Shown here in pieces: positions 1 to 6,484 of a stretch of 9,386 nucleotides of DNA. How positions within the stretch are numbered: position 1 is the stretch's first letter; each line of letters starts with the position of its first letter. A program made the position numbers and the translations under genes. The notes under the pieces are model-generated. The model did no database searches, was not told the DNA's origin, and was given only the letters and a program-made list of their open reading frames with translations. Source of the stretch: QYOJ01 sp043810345 (GTDB taxonomy: Bacteria; Bacteroidota; Bacteroidia; Bacteroidales; FEN-979); contig JBDROF010000026.1 in assembly GCA_043810345.1 (NCBI GenBank), positions 1-9,386 on the forward strand, read 5' to 3'.

Positions 1-14
1 TGATGAATAATGGT

Positions 15-22
15 TATTTTTG
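15..22 (+). promoter_or_regulatory. Candidate Bacteroidota -7 box for the TPR-like gene
   Basis: TATTTTTG matches the Bacteroidota -7 consensus TAnnTTTG exactly. It would start transcription near 26-30, just upstream of the ATG at 51 and downstream of the alternative ATG at 3. It therefore favours the start at 51. The -33 element would lie outside the window and cannot be checked. An eight-base match in AT-rich sequence can arise by chance. Confidence 0.35.
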
Positions 23-50
23 TCCGCATACCCGAAATGATCGCCGAAGG

Positions 51-2747
51 ATGGGTTTGAGAACATGTAGCCTGCTGCTTTTATTTTTTCTTTCCGTTTC
101 GTTATCTGCCCAGGATCCGCTTTTCACCTCCCGGGCCGCCGGGGAAGCCAGGATAACCTTTCGTGAACAGAGTCCCTCCATCCACCAGAATAGCAATGCC
201 ATCCTGATCAAACTGGCTGCTGCCAGAGATGAGAGCCCCCGCCGTTTATGGATCGGCGTCACCTACATCGAAGGGCTGGAAGTGAAAGCTCTCGCGATGA
301 AAAGCCCGGAAGTTACGATACGTTGTACTGCTGTAAAGTCGTTCCGGGCGCCTTCTTACCGGGAATTTACCATGGAGGAAGTGCTTACTCCCGATCTGAT
401 GACCTGCTACCTGAACCTGATCGACCTTCCTGACAGCAACATCCTGCGGCAATTCAAGCTGACCAATCTGGAAGTCACACAGCTTTCCGCGGGATATACC
501 AGCTCCGATATTCCGGTAGTGGAGCCCGGGAAGTTCTCCGTCACCCTGAGTGATATCACCTTCTACTACAGCGATGCAGCCCTGGAGAAATTCAGGGCCA
601 GAATTCAATTGGTGAATGACTATTATGCAGCTGCTGCCCTGACCGACTCTCTCCTGGAGGCCACGCAGTCGTATGATCCGATTTCAACAAACGACCTGCC
701 TGAAAAGTACATTCAACTGATGGAGATCAACCGGATTTTAAAACTCATCGGGAGTCGCCGTTTTGAGGAGAAACTCAATTTGAAGACGAACGATCCGGTA
801 GCGTGTGCCAGGAAATTCCTGAAACTGGATAAATTTTCCCGGAGCGCCACGATGACCTTTGAACAACAGCTGGGAGATCCAGCACCGCTTCGCTGGAAAA
901 AATCATTGACCGACCTTTCGGAGACTTACATCAACCATCTTCTTTCCTACATCCGGAAATCCATGGTGATGGATGGCGTCCGGGGAGGCATCTACAGGGA
1001 ATACGTCGACACCTACTTTCTGAGTACCGGCTTCAACAATGAAGAGGGGACTTTCCACGACCTGATGCGAAAAATGTTTCCCTCTGAAGATCCCGTAGCA
1101 GCCGGATACAAGGTTTCACGGGCTGTGTGGAATGCTTACCTGCAGACCGCCCGGCAGCTGATAAGCGAATCCGGTTATGCCGCAGCGATCCTGCTGTTGG
1201 AACAGGCCGGCTCCTTCCGGAAACAGATTCCTTTGCTGGATCTGCCGGATTACATACTCCTTCAGGTAGAGGCCGTGAAAGGGATCTACGCCTCGTACCT
1301 CGGTATCGCCGAGAGCTGCATCGACCTCCAGAAGTTTCAGATGGCTGAAAATTATATCAGCCAGGCAGGAGCCTACCTGGCTGAGTTCAAGGGTGTGATC
1401 CCTGCCGACACGATGTTCCGGCGGGTGTTCAGGAAATTGTTCAACCGGCGGCTTCAGGAATGTGACCGTATCCTGGATGTAAGACAGTATCAGGAGGCAC
1501 TTGATTGTTACCAGCAATTTACTTGCAGTTATCCACCTGAAATGATAGCCTATGTGGAAGATCGCCTGGCATCCGGAAGACAACAAGCGTGGAAAGGATT
1601 ACTTCTGAAACAGCGGGACCAGGTGTTCGCCCTCATGCGGCAACGGGATATCGATAGCGCCCTGGTATGCTATGATCTTGCCTGCGAATACGGGAAGCAG
1701 ATCTCAGGAAATGCTCAGGCCATCGTCGCACTGGACGAACTGAATAGCCGGATGCTGCCGGTCAGATACGAGCAACTGGCCGACAGGGGTACTTACCTCT
1801 ATATGACCTACAACCATGAGGAGGCTTTCCAGACTTTCAAACGGATGAAAGAGGTGGGTGAGCTTCTTGGAATGCCTTTAGATACCGCTATGGATCGTAT
1901 GTACCTGGAGAGTTACAAGCACCATATGCTGAACGAGATATCCATGGCCACCGGGATGATCTGGAAAGATGAACTGGAGATGGCGAGAGCGTATGCACAG
2001 GAGGTGGAAAGCGTGATGGATCTTTACAACCTCGAAATGGATCCGGATCTGCAATTGGCTCTTATCAACTACCGGCGGAAGATCGACCTGAAGATCTGCC
2101 TGGGCATAAAAGAAGATGCAGATATGCTGGCGATCCGTGCCCACCGGAACATTGAACTGAAACAATTCGACCTGGCTGTGAAACAGCTTGGCGAGGCACG
2201 CCAGAAAGTCAGGCAACATCCTGAATGCAAATTCGATACTCCCGATTTCGATCACACCATTAACAAATATCTTTCTGCGGCTTTTTACCAGGAAAAACTG
2301 CAACAGGCACAGCATGAAATGGTCCTGGGAAACTACCGGGAAGCCATCCAACTGGTCAGCGATAACGAACTTTTTTACCGGAACAAGCAGCTGGAGCGCT
2401 TTGGGGTTCTGTTCACATCTGCCCTTGATTTTGTATTTCAATCAGCAAGGGTGCCCATGGTTCTTAAAGCGGTTCCTTTCTTTCTGCAGTCGGGAGATCT
2501 GCCTGCTGCCTGGAGTTGTTTAACCTGGCTAAAGCGGGAGAATGTAGAGGCAAGGGACATCAGGGAGCTCCAGGAGACTGTTGGCAATGCTCTGGCATTG
2601 CGCGATTTTGAGATCTTCCCGGGAGGAGATCCGGAGGAGCGGGTCAGAAATTATACCGGTGGAAGCCGCTGGTTTCTTAAATTTGCACAAGCCTATACCG
2701 GCAGGTGGCGGCAACTGCAAATCGAACAATCACTCAAAATACCTTAG
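51..2747 (+). CDS. Exported TPR-like helical-repeat protein of unknown function
   Basis: I do not recognise a named family. From the ATG at 51 the product is 898 aa. Residues 1-20 form a clean Sec signal peptide (MGLRTC, a leucine/phenylalanine core, then SLSAQ before DP) with no lipobox cysteine, so the protein should be periplasmic or outer-membrane associated. Residues about 30-170 look beta-rich, with short alternating hydrophobic strands. From about 175 to 855 it is almost wholly helical, with degenerate TPR-like hairpins of the form A..L...G.Y..A, for example around residues 471-497 (RQYQEALDCYQQF), 530-550, 590-605, 700-720 and 755-775. This suggests a scaffold or protein-interaction role; that is inference. 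An in-frame ATG at 3 would give a 914-aa form with a long basic leader, and the frame is open to the window edge. The start at 51 is preferred for the signal peptide and the -7 box at 15-22. The gene is followed after 4 bp by pepE, a likely operon partner. There is no T9SS tail. Confidence 0.8.
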   Translation: MGLRTCSLLLLFFLSVSLSAQDPLFTSRAAGEARITFREQSPSIHQNSNAILIKLAAARDESPRRLWIGVTYIEGLEVKALAMKSPEVTIRCTAVKSFRAPSYREFTMEEVLTPDLMTCYLNLIDLPDSNILRQFKLTNLEVTQLSAGYTSSDIPVVEPGKFSVTLSDITFYYSDAALEKFRARIQLVNDYYAAAALTDSLLEATQSYDPISTNDLPEKYIQLMEINRILKLIGSRRFEEKLNLKTNDPVACARKFLKLDKFSRSATMTFEQQLGDPAPLRWKKSLTDLSETYINHLLSYIRKSMVMDGVRGGIYREYVDTYFLSTGFNNEEGTFHDLMRKMFPSEDPVAAGYKVSRAVWNAYLQTARQLISESGYAAAILLLEQAGSFRKQIPLLDLPDYILLQVEAVKGIYASYLGIAESCIDLQKFQMAENYISQAGAYLAEFKGVIPADTMFRRVFRKLFNRRLQECDRILDVRQYQEALDCYQQFTCSYPPEMIAYVEDRLASGRQQAWKGLLLKQRDQVFALMRQRDIDSALVCYDLACEYGKQISGNAQAIVALDELNSRMLPVRYEQLADRGTYLYMTYNHEEAFQTFKRMKEVGELLGMPLDTAMDRMYLESYKHHMLNEISMATGMIWKDELEMARAYAQEVESVMDLYNLEMDPDLQLALINYRRKIDLKICLGIKEDADMLAIRAHRNIELKQFDLAVKQLGEARQKVRQHPECKFDTPDFDHTINKYLSAAFYQEKLQQAQHEMVLGNYREAIQLVSDNELFYRNKQLERFGVLFTSALDFVFQSARVPMVLKAVPFFLQSGDLPAAWSCLTWLKRENVEARDIRELQETVGNALALRDFEIFPGGDPEERVRNYTGGSRWFLKFAQAYTGRWRQLQIEQSLKIP

Positions 2748-2751
2748 AATT

Positions 2752-3492
2752 ATGAACCGGAACCTATTGCTGATCAGCAATTCAACCAACGCAGGGGAAG
2801 AGTACCTGGCATGGCCCAGGCCCCACCTGAAGTCGTTTTATCACGGAGTTGGCGTTAAAGATATTCTATTCATCCCGTATGCCGGGGTGAACCTGGTTCC
2901 CGACAGTGTGGAGAAATCGTTCGATGTTTATGAAAATCGTGTAGCTAATGTCTTCAGCGGGCTGGAACTGGGCATCTACTCCATCCACCGGGAACCTGAT
3001 CCCGTAGCGGCCGTCAACAATGCCGAAGCAATTGCAGTAGGAGGTGGGAATACCTTTCACCTGGTGAAGATGATGCACGAGACCGGAACCATGCAGGCCA
3101 TCCGGGAACGGGTACTGGAAGGCATACCCTATGCAGGCTGGAGTGCTGGTTCCAACGTGGCCTGTCCAACCATGAAGACGACCAACGACATGCCGATCAG
3201 TGAACCATCCTCATTCAACTGCCTGAACCTGATCCCTTTCCAGATCAATCCTCACTACCTGGATGCCAATCCTGCCGGTCATGCAGGAGAGACCCGTGAA
3301 CAGCGGATCCTGGAATTCCTCACCGTCAACAGGGATATCGTTGTCGTTGGATTACGGGAAGGTTGTTTGCTGAAAGTCGTTGGAGATTCCCTGGAACTAG
3401 TCGGAAAACGTCCGTTGCGGATCTTTAAATACGGAGAAGAGACCCGGGAACTGAACGCCGGAGACGATTTGAATTTTCTGTTATGGGGGTAA
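2752..3492 (+). CDS. pepE: Peptidase E (alpha-aspartyl dipeptidase, family S51)
   Basis: A 246-aa cytoplasmic serine peptidase; PepE hydrolyses dipeptides with N-terminal aspartate. The nucleophile elbow is GWSAGSN with Ser131, followed by Asp146 (in TNDMP) and His168 (in INPHY). The 15- and 22-residue spacings equal those I recall for the Salmonella/E. coli PepE triad Ser120-Asp135-His157, so the enzyme should be active. The family's GGGNTFHL segment is at 97-104 and the N-terminal LLLISNST strand at 5-12. Length is slightly above the usual 230 or so. The ATG at 2752 is chosen because the N-terminus aligns with the family. The open frame reaches further upstream, to an ATG at 2581, but only by running through the preceding gene. 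There is no signal peptide. The start lies 4 bp after the upstream stop, with no clear Shine-Dalgarno, so translation may be coupled. The gene ends 1 bp before the stop of the convergent GH13 gene. Confidence 0.93.
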   Translation: MNRNLLLISNSTNAGEEYLAWPRPHLKSFYHGVGVKDILFIPYAGVNLVPDSVEKSFDVYENRVANVFSGLELGIYSIHREPDPVAAVNNAEAIAVGGGNTFHLVKMMHETGTMQAIRERVLEGIPYAGWSAGSNVACPTMKTTNDMPISEPSSFNCLNLIPFQINPHYLDANPAGHAGETREQRILEFLTVNRDIVVVGLREGCLLKVVGDSLELVGKRPLRIFKYGEETRELNAGDDLNFLLWG

Positions 3493-3493
3493 T

Positions 3494-6316
3494 CTAATAT
3501 TTTACCACTTTCCCCGTAAGAGACGCTTTCCCGTGAGCCGTGAACCGGATAAGGTAGATCCCTGACTCCAGAAAATTGAGGTCTACATTGGATTTTCCTT
3601 CTCCGTAAAGTCCTTTGTGAATGAGTTCCCTGCCCGCCTGGTCATACAGAACCATCTCCAACTCTCTCTCGGCGGTTTCCACGAAGAGTGTTCCGGAGGT
3701 TGGATTAGGATAAACTCTGACTAGCACGGTTTCACCAGGCGGTGGGTCAAAGGGATCTTCTATCCCGGTGAAAGGGGGCCTTGGAAGCTTCTCCGGTGTG
3801 TAGATCCGGCACTCCCCCTCCATGAGTGAGATGGGAGCCAAACCATCTGTAACCATGATGGAATCTCCGGTCCAGTACTCATACCAGGTTCCGGTGGAGG
3901 TAAAATTGGGAATGATCTCCTTCTCTTCAATGTCGAAGTTACCCAGGACAACAATATCCATGTCATCATCGCGGAGGATGATCGATTTCATGGAGTGGGT
4001 CACATTCAGGGTGTAGTTGGTTGATCTGAAGGCGGATTTCGTTTGTTTCAGTTCGGCCAGGGAGGCGAACACGTTGTAAACATACCTTCGCCGCCATTGC
4101 GCGTAATAGTCCCAGCGGATAGGTTTGGGAGCGAGCCTTGATGCGGAAGTACCCGTTGGCCAGTTGATCGAATAGTCGTATCCAAGCTCTCCGAACTGCC
4201 AGATCATTTTCGGACCGGGGATGGTAAAAAAGAAGTTGGCAGCCAGTTCCACCCGCTTCAATCCGGTGGTGGTATCCTTCACATTATAGGGGGGCAGGGT
4301 GGAGTTCCCCCATACGATATTTTTATACATCATCCGTTCTTCGTCGTGGCTCTCCATGTAGACAACGAGATTGGGATCATCCCAGCCACGTTTTAGATAA
4401 GATGCCCACGAGAGATCTGATTTCCCGTTTTGGTTCCATCCCATCGATCCTTCTGAATAGGGTCCGGTCATATTTCCCCACAGCATCATGTCATCGGCTG
4501 CCAGGACGATCTCTTCGCTGTTGTCAGCGAAGTGCTCGAGAATGACATACGCTTTTGGATTTACGGACCAGATAGCATTGGCATAATTGTTCAGGATATT
4601 GATCCGGTTCTGGTCATACTGGCCCCATAAAGCTACATTGTTGGGGTACGAATTTCGTTGGGTAAACCCTTTGGAGAGGTCGAAACGGTAACCGTCGATA
4701 TGGTATTCCTGGATCCAGTAACGGATCAATCGCTCCATGTACGATTTGGTATAGATGCTTTCATGGTTAAAGTCATACCCTACATTATAAGGATGTTTCG
4801 GGATCTCGTTGAACCAGGGATTATCTGCAGCAGGCCGCTGACTGGCGCCGTTCCAGTATAACCTAACCAGGGGTGATTGCCCGAAATGGTGGTTGCAGAC
4901 GATATCGAGGATCACGGCGATCCCCCTGGCATGAGCAGCTTCCACAAGCTGTTTAAAGCTGTTCTTAGGGCCATAATATTTATCAACGGCAAAGCTGAAA
5001 TCAGGGTTGTAGCCCCAGCTGATGTTCCCTTCGAACTCCATGACCGGCATCAGCTCGATGGCATTCACTCCCAGGTTTTTCAGGTAATCCAGAGTGTCGG
5101 TCAGGGACTGAAAATCATGCCGGGCAGTAAAATCCCGGATCAGGAGCTCGTAGATGAACAGATCGGTGATGTCGGGGGGCGTGAAGGTGGAGGATTTCCA
5201 GGGATAGGGTTCCTGGGCCGTCTGAAATACCGTAGCAATACCAGTAGTTTTGCCGGTCGGATAAGGGATCAGGTTGGGGTAGGTACTGCCTGAGATGTAT
5301 TTGTCGTTGGGGTCACTGACTTTATCGGCATAGGGATCCCCGATCCGGAGAGTGCCGCCAACCAGGTACTGGAAAATATACTCTTTCTGGGGGATGAGAC
5401 CGGTCAGTTCCATCCAGAAGCGATTCCCGTCAGGCGTTTTATACAGGTAGAACAACGAGTCGATCTCCCAGTCGTTGAAATCGCCAATGACAAAACAGTT
5501 TTGCTTGCCCGGAGCAAACAGGGAGAGGATCACCGTGGTGTTGTTGAGGTAGTTGATCCCGTCGATGGTACCAGGTGGCAGGGCTGCCACCGGGGAGGGT
5601 GGGATGACCATGTAGGCAAAGGAATCTGCTGCGGAAGCGGTGTCGTTCTTTGCCAGGATCTTTACGTAATGGTTTACCCAGTTCTGACCGAAATTATCGG
5701 CCAGAATGGTGTCGGTGAGACCCTGACCAGCTACGGATTTAACCACCACATCATTCACAATAAGAAACAACGAATCTGCCAGCAGGCTGAAAGCCTCTAC
5801 CGGGATGCTGTCCAGCTGGTTCACCAATAAGTTTTTATCCACAGGCTGGATGATGGTAACATTGGTATAGGTAGGGTAGACATCGGTAAAGATATCGCTG
5901 CCGTCACTGTTCCGCCCTACCCTGGAGCCGTTTGAATTCCGGAAGACAAAAGCCATCTTCAGGATCAGTTCCGAACCGGGAACGCCATAATATTCCCGGA
6001 TAGAGGGTCTCACTTCGAGTTTATAAAGATTATTTCCCAAAGGGATCATCAGGGCTTTTGGAGTATTTTGATTCCAGTTCGCCACCACATATTTCCAGTC
6101 GGTGGGGGAGGTGCTGAGGTTAGTGATCACGCCGGTGTGGGCGTAGATCGGTGGAGGAACATTGGTCAGCTCACCGTTTCCCTGGGTGGCATCGAATATC
6201 ACGTCGCAGGAGTCAATGTCGATGGGAAACTCCGGGTCGGTAACCACAACCTGTGAAAAGAGGTGCATTGTCATAGCCAGAAAAGCAATCAGAATGGGGA
6301 GTGTTAGTCTCGTCAT
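3494..6316 (-). CDS. Secreted GH13 alpha-amylase-family enzyme with T9SS sorting domain
   Basis: A 940-aa multidomain alpha-glucan hydrolase. Residue order: signal peptide 1-22 (ends HLFSQ); an N-terminal beta module about 38-148 related to the one in the neighbouring starch-binding protein; a second beta-rich stretch about 160-240; an E-set/CBM48-like module about 259-335 (FVIGDFNDW); GH13 catalytic barrel about 384-760; C-terminal beta domain to about 840; a proline-rich linker; T9SS type-A domain 865-940 (VYPNPTSG, terminal KVVKY). All four GH13 regions are present: DIVCNH (Asp471, His476), GYRFD (Arg544, nucleophile Asp546), ILEH (acid/base Glu594) and ESHDE (His657, Asp658). It should therefore be active, probably on starch or related alpha-glucans at the cell surface. 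Amylase versus pullulanase or neopullulanase specificity cannot be decided by eye. The open frame extends upstream to 6427, but the ATG at 6316 is chosen because it begins the signal peptide and the extra 37 residues translate a palindromic repeat. It is the second gene of the leftward arm. Confidence 0.93.
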   Translation of the reverse strand: MTRLTLPILIAFLAMTMHLFSQVVVTDPEFPIDIDSCDVIFDATQGNGELTNVPPPIYAHTGVITNLSTSPTDWKYVVANWNQNTPKALMIPLGNNLYKLEVRPSIREYYGVPGSELILKMAFVFRNSNGSRVGRNSDGSDIFTDVYPTYTNVTIIQPVDKNLLVNQLDSIPVEAFSLLADSLFLIVNDVVVKSVAGQGLTDTILADNFGQNWVNHYVKILAKNDTASAADSFAYMVIPPSPVAALPPGTIDGINYLNNTTVILSLFAPGKQNCFVIGDFNDWEIDSLFYLYKTPDGNRFWMELTGLIPQKEYIFQYLVGGTLRIGDPYADKVSDPNDKYISGSTYPNLIPYPTGKTTGIATVFQTAQEPYPWKSSTFTPPDITDLFIYELLIRDFTARHDFQSLTDTLDYLKNLGVNAIELMPVMEFEGNISWGYNPDFSFAVDKYYGPKNSFKQLVEAAHARGIAVILDIVCNHHFGQSPLVRLYWNGASQRPAADNPWFNEIPKHPYNVGYDFNHESIYTKSYMERLIRYWIQEYHIDGYRFDLSKGFTQRNSYPNNVALWGQYDQNRINILNNYANAIWSVNPKAYVILEHFADNSEEIVLAADDMMLWGNMTGPYSEGSMGWNQNGKSDLSWASYLKRGWDDPNLVVYMESHDEERMMYKNIVWGNSTLPPYNVKDTTTGLKRVELAANFFFTIPGPKMIWQFGELGYDYSINWPTGTSASRLAPKPIRWDYYAQWRRRYVYNVFASLAELKQTKSAFRSTNYTLNVTHSMKSIILRDDDMDIVVLGNFDIEEKEIIPNFTSTGTWYEYWTGDSIMVTDGLAPISLMEGECRIYTPEKLPRPPFTGIEDPFDPPPGETVLVRVYPNPTSGTLFVETAERELEMVLYDQAGRELIHKGLYGEGKSNVDLNFLESGIYLIRFTAHGKASLTGKVVKY

Positions 6317-6337
6317 GATCAAACGGTTAATTTGCTG

Positions 6338-6345
6338 CAAAGATA
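6338..6345 (-). promoter_or_regulatory. Candidate -7 box directly ahead of the GH13 gene
   Basis: On the minus strand TATCTTTG, followed by CA, matches the Bacteroidota TAnnTTTG -7 element. It sits 21 bases before the ATG at 6316, implying a very short leader. No good TTG-type -33 element is seen about 19-21 bases upstream, so the call is tentative. If real, the amylase can be transcribed independently of the upstream starch-binding gene. Confidence 0.42.
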
Positions 6346-6365
6346 CAAAAACCAGGAGGATATAA

Positions 6366-6395
6366 TGTAGGGGCAATTCATGAATTGCCCTTACA
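6366..6395. repeat. Palindromic repeat copy 1
   Basis: A 30-bp inverted repeat centred between 6380 and 6381 with one G/T mismatch (6370 against 6391). It contains the perfect 20-bp core GGGCAATTCATGAATTGCCC and has GTA/TAC outer arms. It shares its core with copy 2, whose centre is exactly 46 bp away. The form resembles dispersed REP-like extragenic palindromes. No transposase is present, so the family is unassigned. Confidence 0.85.
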
Positions 6396-6404
6396 ACCGG
6401 CCCC

Positions 6405-6444
6405 ATAAAACCGCAGGGGCAATTCATGAATTGCCCCTGCGGTT
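6405..6444 (-). terminator. Possible intrinsic terminator or attenuator after the starch-binding gene
   Basis: Read leftward, the 36-bp palindrome has a GC-rich outer stem (AACCGC/GCGGTT) ending in TTTT and then AT. This resembles a rho-independent terminator 40-75 bp after the stop of the 673-aa protein. The U-tract is short (4) and the stem is longer than usual, so partial read-through into the GH13 gene is possible. Confidence 0.35.
6409..6444. repeat. Palindromic repeat copy 2, perfect 36-bp palindrome
   Basis: A perfect 36-bp palindrome centred between 6426 and 6427. Each 18-base arm reads AACCGCAGGGGCAATTCA, with no spacer. The inner 20 bp are identical to copy 1, and the outer CCGC/GCGG arms differ from those of copy 1. 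In RNA it would form a very stable hairpin, in DNA a possible cruciform. It lies between two co-directional genes, 40 bp past the end of the starch-binding gene. It could be a mobile or dispersed repeat, a terminator or an mRNA-end protector. Confidence 0.9.
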
Positions 6445-6484
6445 GATTGTCCCATGCGGAATGGGTTAATGAAATTAGATGTCC

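Noticed and set aside
2581..2751. N-terminal extension of pepE to an ATG at 2581
   Set aside because: It overlaps the end of the preceding gene in another frame, and the extra 57 residues do not fit a PepE N-terminus; the ATG at 2752 does.
4877..5293. Open plus-strand frame of 138 codons inside the GH13 gene
   Set aside because: It is antisense to a gene with complete GH13 catalytic motifs, and its translation shows no domain, signal or sensible composition.
6366..6444. CRISPR-like repeat-spacer arrangement
   Set aside because: There are only two copies, they are full palindromes with differing arms, and there are no cas genes.
6451..6465. Small hairpin CCCAT-GCGGA-ATGGG after the starch-binding gene
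   Set aside because: A 5-bp stem with no U-tract on either strand is too weak to call a terminator.
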